64,000 bases of DNA from Pannonibacter phragmitetus DSM 14782 (lineage in GTDB: Bacteria > Pseudomonadota > Alphaproteobacteria > Rhizobiales > Stappiaceae). The notes under the pieces were generated by a model. It saw only the letters and a program-made list of their open reading frames with translations, was not told the origin of the DNA and ran no database searches. Position 1 is the first letter of the stretch, and each line of letters begins with the position of its first letter. Position numbers and translations under genes: made by a program. Below, piece by piece: positions 36,648 to 45,892 of this stretch. Where the stretch lies: positions 62,001-126,000 of the forward strand of contig NZ_KB908227.1 in the NCBI RefSeq assembly GCF_000382365.1, written 5' to 3'.

Positions 36648-38414
36648 TCAGCGCATTTCCTGGGGGGCGTCGACTCCAAGAATTGCAAGCCCAGAAGCAA
36701 GAACCAAAGATACTGCCCTCACAAGAGCAAGACGCGCGAGAGTCAACTCTGTATTTTCAGGGTTAATAAAACGTAATTGCGGCATTTCCTTGCCACGGTT
36801 CCAGTGCGCATGCAAGGAACTTGCCAGATCGTGCAGGAAAAACGCGATTCTGTGCGGTTCGTGCGCCTCGGCGGCGGCGTCGACCATCTTCGGCCACATC
36901 GCAAGCTTGCCGATCAGCTCCAGTTCGCCAGAATCACTCAGGCCTTCGTAGCTCACCGCAGCCAGTGCAGCGTCCGACAGATCCTGCCCCTTCAGTTCCT
37001 CAGCCGCCTGACGCAGCACCGAGCAGCAGCGGGCATGGCCATACTGCACGTAGAAGACGGGATTGTCCTTCGACTGTTCCGTCACCTTCTGGAAATCGAA
37101 GTCGAGCGGCGCGTCATTCTTGCGGAACAGCATCATGAAGCGCACCGGATCGCGGCCCACTTCTTCCACCACATCGCGCAGGGTGACGAAATCGCCGGCA
37201 CGCTTGGACATGCGCACGGGCTCGCCCGCCCGGAACAGCTTCACCAGCTGGCACAGGCGCACGATGACCTCGGACGAACCGCCTGAGATAGCCTTGCCGA
37301 CCGCTTCCAGACGCTTCACATAGCCGCCGTGGTCGGCGCCCAGCACATAGACCATCTCCTTGAAGCCACGCTCGTATTTCGACAGGAAATAGGCGACGTC
37401 GGCGGCAAAGTAGGTGTAGGAGCCGTCGGACTTCTTCAGCGGGCGGTCGATGTCATCGCCAAAACCGGTGGCGCGGAACAGGGTCTGCTCGCGGTCTTCC
37501 CAGTCTTCCGGCAGCTGGCCTTTCGGCGGCGGCAGGGTGCCCTCATAGACGAGATCACGGCCGCGCAGCACGTCCAGCATCCGGTCGATGGGCGATTCTC
37601 CGCCTTCGTTACGCTCATGCAGGGTGCGCTCGGAGAAGAACACATCGTGATGCACGTTGAGGAGCTTCAGATCACCCCGGATCAGCTCCATCATGCCTGA
37701 GATCGCCGCTTCCTTGACGATCGGCAGAGCCGCATCCTCTCCCATCTCCAGCAGCGCCTTGCCATGGGCCTTGGCCAGCTCCTCGCCCACCGGCTTCAGA
37801 TAGTCGCCCGGATAGAGGCCAGCCGGAATCTCGCCGATCTCCTCGCCCAGAGCCTCGCGGTAGCGCAGGAAGGCGCTGCGGGCGAGCGTGTCGATCTGCG
37901 AGCCTGCGTCGTTGATGTAGTATTCGCGGGTCACCTCATAGCCGGCATAGGCCAGCAGGTTGGCCAGCGCATCGCCGAAGACCGCGCCGCGCGTATGGCC
38001 CACATGCATCGGGCCCGTCGGGTTGGCCGAAACATATTCCACATTGACCTTGGCGCCGCCGCCCAGTGCGGAGCGGCCGAAATCAAGGCCGCCGCTGACG
38101 ACAGCGCCCAGAATCCGCTGCCACACCACGGGCTTGACGCGCAGGTTGATGAAGCCGGGTCCGGCAACGCTGACCTCTGCAACTTCGGCATCCTTGGCAA
38201 GGGCTGCGGAAATCTGGTCGGCCAGATCACGCGGCTTCATGCCGAGCGGCTTGGATAGAACCATGGCCGCGTTGGTGGCAAGGTCGCCATGGGCCGGATC
38301 GCGCGGGCTTTCCACGGTGATGCGGGCAAGATCCTGATCGCTCAAGGGGCTGGGAAGATCGAGCGCCTTGACGGCAGCCTGCACCCGGGTGGTGAATTCA
38401 GCAAAGATGTTCAT
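36648..38414 (-). CDS. argS: Arginyl-tRNA synthetase
   Basis: A 588-residue class I synthetase: N-terminal additional domain (residues 1-105), then the HIGH-type motif in [15 protein letters not shown] (about 131-145), the KMSKS-type loop VRMSKRAGD, and the anticodon-binding helical domain with the C-terminal [10 protein letters not shown]. It charges tRNA-Arg. The ATG at 38414 (MNIFAEFTT) is preferred; the frame is open to 38480. It sits between dgt and the SPOR gene on the minus strand. Confidence 0.96.
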   Translation of the reverse strand: MNIFAEFTTRVQAAVKALDLPSPLSDQDLARITVESPRDPAHGDLATNAAMVLSKPLGMKPRDLADQISAALAKDAEVAEVSVAGPGFINLRVKPVVWQRILGAVVSGGLDFGRSALGGGAKVNVEYVSANPTGPMHVGHTRGAVFGDALANLLAYAGYEVTREYYINDAGSQIDTLARSAFLRYREALGEEIGEIPAGLYPGDYLKPVGEELAKAHGKALLEMGEDAALPIVKEAAISGMMELIRGDLKLLNVHHDVFFSERTLHERNEGGESPIDRMLDVLRGRDLVYEGTLPPPKGQLPEDWEDREQTLFRATGFGDDIDRPLKKSDGSYTYFAADVAYFLSKYERGFKEMVYVLGADHGGYVKRLEAVGKAISGGSSEVIVRLCQLVKLFRAGEPVRMSKRAGDFVTLRDVVEEVGRDPVRFMMLFRKNDAPLDFDFQKVTEQSKDNPVFYVQYGHARCCSVLRQAAEELKGQDLSDAALAAVSYEGLSDSGELELIGKLAMWPKMVDAAAEAHEPHRIAFFLHDLASSLHAHWNRGKEMPQLRFINPENTELTLARLALVRAVSLVLASGLAILGVDAPQEMR

Positions 38415-38494
38415 CGTATGGCCAATCTGGCTTGTCTTGAAAAGGAATGGCTTGAGCGCCCCGGTTTCATCCTGGGGCATGTCTGGCGGCGGGC

Positions 38495-39715
38495 CTAGCC
38501 CAAATCCGGTGTATCGTCAAACAGGCGGCGGTGTTCCTCGATGGCATAACGGTCGGTCATGCCGGCGATAAAGTCGCAAACCAGCCGCGCCCTCGCCTCT
38601 CCCGAGAGGTCTGCCGCCCCTGACGCCCACTCGCGCGGCATGTCGGACGGGCTGGCCATGTAGCGGGCAAACAGCTCGCGCGTGATCCGCGCCACCAGCT
38701 TGCGCACTGACAGCACATCCGGGTGCCGGTACATGCGGGCAAAGAGGAAGCGCTTCACTTCCTTCTCGGCCTTGCTCATCTCTGCGGAGAAGTCCACCAC
38801 CGCATGCCCTGCCCTGCGGATGTCCTCTGCGCTTTTCGGCTGCAGCTCGCGCAGGCGGCGGATGCCCTCGCGGATCACGTCTTCCACCATGCGGGTGATC
38901 TGGCGGCGGACGATCTCATGGATGCGCCGCGGCTCGTCCAGTCCCGGATAGCGGCTATCGACTTCCTGCAGGATGTCCGCCAGGAACGGCACTTCGGCGA
39001 TGTCCTGAATGTTGAACAGCCGCGCGCGCAGCCCGTCATCCAGATCGTGGGCGTCATAGGCAATGTCATCGGCAATGGCGGCGGCCTGCGCCTCTGCGCT
39101 TGGCCAGCTGTCGAAGCGCAGATCCTGCTTGTCCGAATAGGTGCGGATGGCGAAGGGCAGCACGCTGTCCTTGAACTTGCCAAGCGGCGCGCCGGAGGCA
39201 TCCACCAGCGGGCCATTGTGCTTCACAAGGCCTTCCAGCGTTTCCCAGCTGAGGTTCAGCCCGTCCCATTCCGCATAGCGGTGCTCCAGCGAGGTGACGA
39301 CGCGCAGCGACTGGGCATTGTGGTCAAAGCCGCCGTAAGGGGCCATGCACTCATGCATCACATCCTCGCCCTCATGTCCGAAGGGCGTGTGGCCAAGGTC
39401 ATGGGCGAGCGCCAGGCACTCGGCCAGATCCTCATCGAGCCGCAGGGCGCGGGCGAGCGCGCGGGCGATCTGCGACACCTCGATCGTGTGGGTCAGACGC
39501 GTGCGATAGTGATCGCCCTCGTGATAGACGAAAACCTGGGTCTTGTGCTTCAGGCGGCGGAAGGCGGTGGAATGAATGATGCGGTCCCGGTCGCGCTGGA
39601 AGGGCGTGCGCGTCGGGCTCTCAGGCTCGGGGTGAAGACGCCCCAGCGTCTGCGCCGGGTCCTGTGCATAGACGGCCCGTGCCTGCGCCCCATAACCAAG
39701 GCTCGCTACTGTCAT
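38495..39715 (-). CDS. dgt: dGTP triphosphohydrolase-like HD protein
   Basis: The 406-residue HD-domain phosphohydrolase has metal ligands in [15 protein letters not shown] and [16 protein letters not shown], and the conserved [24 protein letters not shown] at the N-terminus. It matches the type 2 dGTPase-like subfamily of alphaproteobacteria, which removes triphosphate from dNTPs. It is the first gene of the long minus-strand series and is divergent from erpA over 195 bases. Confidence 0.92.
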   Translation of the reverse strand: MTVASLGYGAQARAVYAQDPAQTLGRLHPEPESPTRTPFQRDRDRIIHSTAFRRLKHKTQVFVYHEGDHYRTRLTHTIEVSQIARALARALRLDEDLAECLALAHDLGHTPFGHEGEDVMHECMAPYGGFDHNAQSLRVVTSLEHRYAEWDGLNLSWETLEGLVKHNGPLVDASGAPLGKFKDSVLPFAIRTYSDKQDLRFDSWPSAEAQAAAIADDIAYDAHDLDDGLRARLFNIQDIAEVPFLADILQEVDSRYPGLDEPRRIHEIVRRQITRMVEDVIREGIRRLRELQPKSAEDIRRAGHAVVDFSAEMSKAEKEVKRFLFARMYRHPDVLSVRKLVARITRELFARYMASPSDMPREWASGAADLSGEARARLVCDFIAGMTDRYAIEEHRRLFDDTPDLG

Positions 39716-39910
39716 TCAAATCACCCCACCTGCAAGCAGACCGTACCGGACGGCATTCCTGACCTTGCGCTTCTGCAATTGACGCAGGCCCAATGCGTAC
39801 ATACCTATTAGTCAAGACAAGGCGCAACTGTGATGACACCCTGTGAATGGCTGGATATGGCCATTTTCCTGCAGAAATCCAGCGCCGCCCCCTTGATGGA
39901 AGCCGAAATC

Positions 39911-40261
39911 ATGAGCACAGACACCCTGGAAGCCGCCACTCCGGTCACCTTGAGCGCCCGCGCCGCCCGCCGTGTTGCAAAGATTCTCTCCGGCGAAACG
40001 CCCGGCTCCATGCTCCGCGTCAGCGTCGAAGGCGGCGGCTGCTCGGGTCTTCAGTACAAGTATGACGTGGTCACCGCCCGCGAGGAGGATGATCTGGTCA
40101 TCGAGCGCGACGGCGCCACGGTTCTGGTCGATTCGGTGTCGCTCCAGTACATGGAAGGCTCGGAGATCGACTTCATTGACGACCTGATGGGCCAGTCCTT
40201 CCAGATCCGCAATCCCAACGCCGTCGCCGGCTGCGGCTGCGGCACGAGTTTCACGATCTGA
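39911..40261 (+). CDS. erpA: Iron-sulfur cluster insertion protein (A-type carrier)
   Basis: A 116-residue A-type carrier with the three cluster-binding cysteines Cys44 (EGGGCSGLQY), Cys108 and Cys110 (GCGCG). It accepts clusters from the assembly scaffold and passes them to apo-enzymes. The frame is open upstream to 39830, but the ATG at 39911 has GGAAG eight bases before it and fits the family length. It is separate from the suf operon, which has its own A-type protein. The dgt/erpA divergence is common in rhizobia. Confidence 0.92.
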   Translation: MSTDTLEAATPVTLSARAARRVAKILSGETPGSMLRVSVEGGGCSGLQYKYDVVTAREEDDLVIERDGATVLVDSVSLQYMEGSEIDFIDDLMGQSFQIRNPNAVAGCGCGTSFTI

Positions 40262-40364
40262 GATCACATCACCCCTTCGCAGCGTATTGCCTTCGTGAGG
40301 TTGCCATCGTGTGGTCTGCTGCGAAGGCGAAACTGACCAGACTTGCAGACACCAAAACCCTCAC

Positions 40365-40396
40365 GGGTCCCGGCACAAGGCCGGGACGGCGTGGAG
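40365..40396 (-). repeat. REP-like palindrome, family C, copy 1
   Basis: Plus strand: GGGTCCCGGC ACAAG GCCGGGAC, then GGCGTGGAG. Read on the minus strand the loop is CTTGT, as in family B. It is inverted relative to copy 2. Confidence 0.75.
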
Positions 40397-40463
40397 AATG
40401 TGTCTCCTTTGCGAGCCCGCTGAACACGCTCTGTCCTCAGGCATAATATCCTCCAGAAGCATT

Positions 40464-40498
40464 TCCACCGCGCCGTCCCGGCCTTGTGCCGGGACCTG
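40464..40498 (+). repeat. REP-like palindrome, family C, copy 2
   Basis: CCACCGCGCC, then GTCCCGGC CTTGT GCCGGGAC. It has the same core as copy 1 in opposite orientation, and the pair could fold into one long RNA stem. Confidence 0.75.
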
Positions 40499-40679
40499 TT
40501 ATGGACGCACTGCCTGAAACACGCTGGCAGCTCCGGGGATACAGCCCCACCCCGCAATGGCGATACCCGAGCACGTTTTCCCGCACGTCCTCAATCCCCC
40601 CTCTCTGGCCATCCCCCCACGTGCCTGCTAACACTATCAGCCGGAAAACATGAGATCGGCAGAAGGACGGGCTGCGGGG

Positions 40680-41462
40680 ATGAAGATCGCCACCTGGAAC
40701 ATCAACGGGGTCAAGGCCCGCATCGACACGGCGCTGCAGTGGCTTTCCGAGGCAAAGCCCGATATTGCCTGCTTCCAGGAAATCAAGTCGGTGGACGAGG
40801 CCTTCCCTTCCGTGCCTTTCGAGGAACTGGGCTATCACGTCGCCACCCACGGGCAGAAGGGCTTCAACGGTGTTGCGATCCTCTCCCGCCAGCCGCTGGA
40901 GGATATCCAGCGCGGCCTGCCTGGCGATGACAGCGACGAGCAGGCCCGCTACATCGAAGCAACCGTTTCGACAGACGGCGGGGCGCTGCGCGTCGGCTGC
41001 CTGTACCTTCCCAACGGCAACCCGCTGGGCACGGAAAAATTCCCCTACAAGCTGCGCTGGATGGACCGGCTGATCGCCCATGCCCGCACGCGCCTTGCCG
41101 AAGAAACGCCCTTCCTGCTGCTGGGCGACTACAACGTCATCCCCGAGCCGAAGGATGCGCGCAATCCGCAGGACTGGCTGGGCGACGCCCTGTTCCAGCC
41201 CGAAAGCCGCAGCCGCTTCCGCAGCCTTGTCAATCTCGGCTTCACCGAAGCCGTGCGCGCCTCGACGGATGCTGCCGAAACCTACACGTTCTGGGATTAT
41301 CAGGCAGGTGCCTGGCAGCGGAACAACGGCATCCGCATCGACCACATCCTGCTATCACCGCAGGCAAGCGACCTGATGCGCGGCTGCGGCATCGACGCCC
41401 ATGTGCGCGGCTGGGAAAAGCCTTCAGACCACGTGCCTGTCTGGGTGGATCTTGCGGCGTAA
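40680..41462 (+). CDS. xthA: Exodeoxyribonuclease III
   Basis: A 260-residue Mg-dependent AP endonuclease/3'-exonuclease of the EEP superfamily for base-excision repair. Conserved blocks: MKIATWNINGVKAR, the metal Glu in ACFQEIKS, GFNGVAILSR, YLPNGNP, LLLGDYNVIP with Asp/Asn, and the C-terminal RIDHILLS and KPSDHVPVWVDL with the catalytic His. The ATG at 40680 gives the family start; 40650 is an in-frame alternative. Confidence 0.95.
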   Translation: MKIATWNINGVKARIDTALQWLSEAKPDIACFQEIKSVDEAFPSVPFEELGYHVATHGQKGFNGVAILSRQPLEDIQRGLPGDDSDEQARYIEATVSTDGGALRVGCLYLPNGNPLGTEKFPYKLRWMDRLIAHARTRLAEETPFLLLGDYNVIPEPKDARNPQDWLGDALFQPESRSRFRSLVNLGFTEAVRASTDAAETYTFWDYQAGAWQRNNGIRIDHILLSPQASDLMRGCGIDAHVRGWEKPSDHVPVWVDLAA

Positions 41463-41625
41463 GCCATAACGCCCTCATCTCTCATTGCAAGGCTCTGAGA
41501 CGCTGATGCATCACGCCTTGAAAAGGCTCAAGCGCCGCGCGGGCTTAACCGGCACTCGATGTGTCAAGCTCGTCATGCGGCGGCATCACGCCCTCAGGCG
41601 AAGCTGAATACCCGCCCCTGAATAG

Positions 41626-41654
41626 CAAAACGCCTGCGGCACGAACCGCAGGCG
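41626..41654 (-). terminator. Terminator of the ExoR-like gene
   Basis: CGCCTGCGG CACGAA CCGCAGGCG, preceded on the plus strand by AAAA, that is TTTT following the stem on the minus strand. It is 30 bases after the stop at 41685. Confidence 0.88.
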
Positions 41655-41684
41655 AAGGTGTCCGTTTGATGCAGATGGGTGGTG

Positions 41685-42539
41685 TTACCGCAGGGTCGCG
41701 GCGCTCAGTGCCTCGGCCGAAGGCGCACGCATCGGCTCGTGCTTGGCTATCCAGGCATCGGCACGGCGGGCAGCGGAGCGGCGGATGTCCTCACTTGCCA
41801 GCGAGAAATACCGCTCCTGCATGTCGACGACCCAGCTCAGATCGCCCACGCCCTCTTCAGCCGCATGGGCACGGGCAATGGTCATCCACATCAGCCCGCG
41901 TTCGCGGTTCTCCAGCGAGTCGGCCAGGTTGAACAAGGTCTCGCCCAGCAGCGCCTGCGCCCCGATGTGCCCCTTGAGTGCCGCAAGGTTGAACCAGCGC
42001 ACGGCCATCAGATCGTTGTTCTCGCGGTAGATCTGCCCCAGCTCATACTGGGCTTCCGCATCGCCGAAATACGAGGCGGCGTGGGTGAAGATCTGGCGGG
42101 CACGGGCCGGATTGGCCTTGACCTGCGTGTTCTTGATGCCGGTCATGTAGTACTTGCCGAGCGCTACGAAGGCGCTGGACACGAAAGGTGCCTGCGGAGA
42201 GGTGGGGCTTTCGTCGCCATAAAGGCTGACAACCTGATTGTAATATTCGAAAGCCTTATAGTCGTCCTCGGCAACGCCGTCACCGGCCGCATACATCTGG
42301 CCCAGCTTCCAGGCAGCCATCGGCTGGCCGTTTTCGGCCGCGTAGCGCAGGGAATCAAGGGCAGCCTGCTTGTCGCCGGAATAGTATTTCCTCGCGCCGA
42401 GACGCAGCGCCTCGCTCGCAGTCATGCGCTCCGGTGTGATCTGCTCATTGCTGGCCGGTGTTCCGTCGAAAGCATGAGCAGGCACCAGCAGCATGAGCTG
42501 CAGACCGGCGATCTGGACGAGATTCCGCAAGATACGCAT
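41685..42539 (-). CDS. ExoR-like periplasmic Sel1-repeat protein
   Basis: The 284-residue exported protein has signal peptide MRILRNLVQIAGLQLMLLVP with cleavage after AHA (about residue 23), then four to five Sel1/TPR-like repeats (for example AAWKLGQMYAAGDGVAEDDY, AEAQYELGQIYRENNDLMAV). The layout and several blocks (RYAAENG, the ARQIFTHAASYFGDAEAQ stretch, a C-terminal FSLASEDIRRSA) resemble rhizobial ExoR. ExoR is the periplasmic inhibitor of the ExoS-ChvI two-component system controlling exopolysaccharide and motility. The exoS/chvI genes are not here, so the regulatory role is inferred. The signal peptide sets the start at 42539; the frame is open to 42890. Confidence 0.75.
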   Translation of the reverse strand: MRILRNLVQIAGLQLMLLVPAHAFDGTPASNEQITPERMTASEALRLGARKYYSGDKQAALDSLRYAAENGQPMAAWKLGQMYAAGDGVAEDDYKAFEYYNQVVSLYGDESPTSPQAPFVSSAFVALGKYYMTGIKNTQVKANPARARQIFTHAASYFGDAEAQYELGQIYRENNDLMAVRWFNLAALKGHIGAQALLGETLFNLADSLENRERGLMWMTIARAHAAEEGVGDLSWVVDMQERYFSLASEDIRRSAARRADAWIAKHEPMRAPSAEALSAATLR

Positions 42540-43518
42540 GACTCTGGATCTCACCTTGGTGCGGACTGGCGCACCTTTTCCGGCCAAAGCTGCAGCGCGG
42601 CCGGCAGCCAGCCTGGCCGCCATGCCCGTGGCGCCGTGCGGCGCTGGCCCTGTGTGAATTCGATGGACAGAAAAATACTGCTGCATTCCGGCAGCATTTG
42701 GGCCAGCACCATTGAGGCTGTCAGTATTTGCGCTGGCAGCTGTGGCACCATGCGAAAAAAATCTGCGGGAGATGGAACCAAGGAAAGAGGAATGCGTTTC
42801 ACCGCTGTAAAGACAGACTCGGGATGTCACCCCGCCATTCCCTGTCCTGTTCAACGCAAAGATAACGCGCACACCAAACCCCTGATCCAAATGGCATACA
42901 CACTGATGCGTATGCCCGCTTGACTGCCTCGCTCTTCATGCCTGCCGCTCATTCCCCCAAGGGGCGGCGGCAATTTGCTGAAGATCATTCTGCCCTTCCA
43001 TGCCATAAAGGGTTGAAGCCCAATCGTGGCTGAACGGCGGCAATTCCGGCGCCACAAGTCATAGCGCATCACATCGCGTCTGACTGTTGCGGCGGCGCCA
43101 CAGACTCGCGTCTGTTTTTTGGCCGTTCCCACCACCCCGAGCCCTGCAAAGCTCAAGGTTTCTGCCGCTTCCAGCCTCCAGAGCACCTGCCAAAAAGCAA
43201 GCCGGGCAACCATTCACGGCTGCGCGGCGTCTGTTGCTGCTGCATGGCAGGGACTGGCGCGGGGCCGGACGGCCCTTGCACATACCCTGGACGAAAGCGG
43301 TTGACATTCGGTTGTCCAGACCGTTCAAAAGCGCCGTTTCGTTGGAAATCCGCGCGGTTCCGGGGCTTTCCCCTTTCGCCGCAGGCTGGCGGCTGAGACA
43401 ATCGCGCCGAATCGGGCAGCAGCGAATCGGGCTCCGGCAACGGGAACCGGACACACGGCACGGCCATTTGCGTCACACGCAAGGGCCTGCCCCACAGACT
43501 ATGGAACATGGAAACGGC
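42540..43518. other. Long divergent intergenic region before parE
   Basis: About 980 bases, the longest gap in the window. It holds the promoters of the ExoR-like gene and parE, a hairpin at about 42951-42972, and a strong orphan terminator at 43100-43120. Direct repeats of GGCGCCACA (near 43047 and 43094) and CGGCGGCAATT (near 42965 and 43035) flank the middle part. A TTGACA at 43301 could be the -35 of parE. Long frames cross it on both strands, but none has a start, composition or family feature I trust. Confidence 0.5.
43100..43120 (+). terminator. Orphan intrinsic terminator
   Basis: ACAGAC TCGC GTCTGT then TTTTT on the plus strand. No plus-strand gene ends nearby (xthA stops 1.6 kb upstream), so it may end a small RNA. 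Confidence 0.75.
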
Positions 43519-45642
43519 ATGAGCGCAGACGAGGATCTCTTCGCAGGATCAGCAGCAGCGGCAGGAAGTGCGGCAGCCCGGGCAGCCCCGAAGGCGGCCC
43601 GCAAGGCAGCCCTTGCAGCCGTCCCGTCCGCCCTGCAGGCAGAGACGGCACCGGCTGCCCCGGCCGAACCGGCACGCCCTGCCCCGCAGCGCAGCCCGGC
43701 ATCTTCTTCGGGCGAAGATTACACGGCAGCCGACATCGAGGTGCTGGAAGGCCTTGAGCCGGTGCGCCGCCGTCCGGGCATGTATATCGGCGGCACCGAT
43801 GAAAAGGCGCTGCATCACCTCTTTGCCGAAATCATCGACAACTCGATGGACGAGGCCGTCGCAGGCCATGCCACCTGGATCGACGTTGCCGTTGGCGCCG
43901 ATGGCTATATCACCATCACCGACAATGGCCGCGGCATCCCGGTCGATCCACATCCCAAGTTCAAGGACAAGTCCGCGCTCGAAATCATCATGACGACGCT
44001 GCATGCGGGCGGCAAGTTCGACAGCAAGGTCTACGAGGCCTCGGGCGGCCTGCACGGCGTGGGCTCGTCGGTGGTGAATGCCCTGTCGGAGGAAATGGTG
44101 GTCGAGGTGGCGCGGGCGCGCAAGCTCTACCGTCAGGTCTTCCAGCGCGGCAAGCCCGTGGGGCCGCTGGAACTCGTCGGCGATGTGCAGAACCGGCGCG
44201 GCACGCTGGTGCGTTTCAAGCCCGACTGGCAGATCTTCGGCAAGGAAGCAAAGTTCGAGCCGGCGCGTCTTTTGCGCATGGCCCGCTCCAAGGCCTATCT
44301 GTTCGGCGGCGTCGAGATCCGCTGGCATTGCGACCCGGCGCTTCTGGACGAGAAGGACAAGACACCGGCCGAAGCCGTGTTCCACTTCCCCGGCGGCCTG
44401 AAGGACTTCCTTTCCGAAAAGCTGGGCAAGGAGCGCAAGGTCATCGACGACATCTTTGCCGGCAAGCTGGGCCAGCCCGGCAAGCACGGCGCGGTGGAAT
44501 GGGCCGTCACCTGGTTTGCGGGCGACGGGTTCCTGTCCTCCTACTGCAACACTGTGACGACACCGGAAGGCGGCACGCATGAAGCGGGCCTGCGCTATGC
44601 GCTGCTGCGCGGGCTCAAGGCCTATGCGGATCTCGTCGGCAACAAGAAGGCCGCGATCCTCACCTCGGAAGACATCATGACCTCGGCCGCCGGCATGCTG
44701 TCGGTGTTTATCCGCGAGCCGGAGTTTGTCGGCCAGACCAAGGACAAGCTGGCCACCAACGAGGCAACGCGCATCACCGAAAATGCCCTGCGCGATGCCT
44801 TCGACCACTGGCTGACCGCCTCCCCCACCCAGGCCAACAAGCTGCTGGAATGGGTGATCGACCGGGCAGAAGAACGCCTGCGCCGCCGCCAGGAAAAGGA
44901 CGTGGCCCGCAAGACCGCCGTGCGCAAGCTGCGCCTGCCGGGCAAGCTGGCGGATTGTTCGGCCAACCAGTCGGAAGGCACGGAGCTGTTCATCGTCGAG
45001 GGTGACTCGGCCGGCGGCTCCGCCAAACAGGCCCGCAACCGCAACAATCAGGCCGTGCTGCCCCTGCGCGGCAAGATCCTGAACGTTGCCAATGCCGGGC
45101 GCGACAAGCTGGTGGCCAACCAGCAGCTGGCGGATCTGATCCAGGCGCTCGGCTGCGGCACCCGCACCCATTACAAGGACGCGGACCTGCGCTATGAGAA
45201 GGTCATCATCATGACCGACGCCGACGTGGATGGTGCGCACATTGCCTCGCTGCTGATCACCTTCTTTTACCGCGAGATGCCGGAGTTGATCCACAACGGC
45301 CACCTCTACCTCGCCGTGCCGCCGCTCTACCGCCTGACGCAGGGCGGCAAGACCATCTATGCCCGCACGGACGAGCATAAGGACGAGCTGATGGCCACCG
45401 TCTTCAAAGGCAAGAGCAAGGTCGAAATCGGCCGCTTCAAGGGTCTTGGCGAAATGCTGCCGGGACAGCTGAAGGAAACCACCATGGATCCGTCCAAGCG
45501 CACCCTGCTGAAGGTGCAGGTGGTGGCGGGCGACGAGGCGGACACAAGCGACACCGTCGAACAGCTCATGGGCAACAAGCCGGAAGCCCGCTTCCGCTTC
45601 ATCCAGGACCGCGCCGAATTCGCGCATGACCTCGACATCTGA
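43519..45642 (+). CDS. parE: DNA topoisomerase IV subunit B
   Basis: The 707-residue type IIA topoisomerase ATPase subunit has its GHKL fold starting at RRRPGMYIGG (about residues 83-92), IIDNSMDEAVAGHA, DNGRGIPVD, and GLHGVGSSVVNALS for ATP binding. The TOPRIM part follows, with FIVEGDSAGGSAKQARNR, PLRGKILN and IMTDADVDGAHI. With ParC it decatenates daughter chromosomes. Residues 5-65 are an Ala/Pro-rich extension before the conserved core. The ATG at 43519 is preceded by GGAAACGGC; 43501 is a second choice and the frame is open to 43087. GyrB is the alternative, but the QTKDKLATNEA and C-terminal length fit ParE. Confidence 0.9.
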   Translation: MSADEDLFAGSAAAAGSAAARAAPKAARKAALAAVPSALQAETAPAAPAEPARPAPQRSPASSSGEDYTAADIEVLEGLEPVRRRPGMYIGGTDEKALHHLFAEIIDNSMDEAVAGHATWIDVAVGADGYITITDNGRGIPVDPHPKFKDKSALEIIMTTLHAGGKFDSKVYEASGGLHGVGSSVVNALSEEMVVEVARARKLYRQVFQRGKPVGPLELVGDVQNRRGTLVRFKPDWQIFGKEAKFEPARLLRMARSKAYLFGGVEIRWHCDPALLDEKDKTPAEAVFHFPGGLKDFLSEKLGKERKVIDDIFAGKLGQPGKHGAVEWAVTWFAGDGFLSSYCNTVTTPEGGTHEAGLRYALLRGLKAYADLVGNKKAAILTSEDIMTSAAGMLSVFIREPEFVGQTKDKLATNEATRITENALRDAFDHWLTASPTQANKLLEWVIDRAEERLRRRQEKDVARKTAVRKLRLPGKLADCSANQSEGTELFIVEGDSAGGSAKQARNRNNQAVLPLRGKILNVANAGRDKLVANQQLADLIQALGCGTRTHYKDADLRYEKVIIMTDADVDGAHIASLLITFFYREMPELIHNGHLYLAVPPLYRLTQGGKTIYARTDEHKDELMATVFKGKSKVEIGRFKGLGEMLPGQLKETTMDPSKRTLLKVQVVAGDEADTSDTVEQLMGNKPEARFRFIQDRAEFAHDLDI

Positions 45643-45740
45643 GCGTGAAGCACCCGCTGCAAGCTGACGGCGAAGTCAAGCTGCTGCATTTGCGATGAGA
45701 GGCAGGCGCCCATGTGCCTGCTGATTTGCTCCCAACTGGC

Positions 45741-45762
45741 GCCCTGTTAGCATTAACAGGGC
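45741..45762. promoter_or_regulatory. Perfect 9-bp inverted repeat between parE and the helicase
   Basis: GCCCTGTTA GCAT TAACAGGGC. No T-run follows. It lies 98 bases after parE and 131 bases before the helicase ATG. It could be an operator or an mRNA hairpin in a long helicase leader; a TTGACA at 45792 is a possible -35 downstream of it. Confidence 0.5.
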
Positions 45763-45892
45763 CGTTTCAGGGTCAAAACCTCAGGAAAACATTGACAAGG
45801 GGGCCTTTAACTGTAGGGTGGCGCCAATTCCGGACCCGGGCAAGGCTTGGGGCCGGCCGGCTACAGCGACCCAGAATCGGATCCCGTTCTCA

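Larger units (their letters stand above)
40262..40679. other. Intergenic region with an inverted pair of palindromes
   Basis: 418 bases between erpA and xthA, both plus strand. It contains two inverted copies of a REP-like element (annotated separately) 67 bases apart. No gene is supported. The xthA promoter should lie in the last 150 bases. Confidence 0.5.

Noticed and set aside
42851-43213. A 120-codon minus-strand frame in the gap before parE
   Set aside because: No ribosome binding site or recognisable feature, and an intrinsic terminator for the opposite strand lies inside.
43087-43518. N-terminal extension of ParE from the open frame upstream
   Set aside because: No family similarity, the region contains an intrinsic terminator, and good start sites exist at 43519.
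43549-45627. A 692-codon minus-strand open frame opposite parE
   Set aside because: Composition is that of a shadow frame (His/Gly/Arg-rich) and parE is unambiguous on the other strand.
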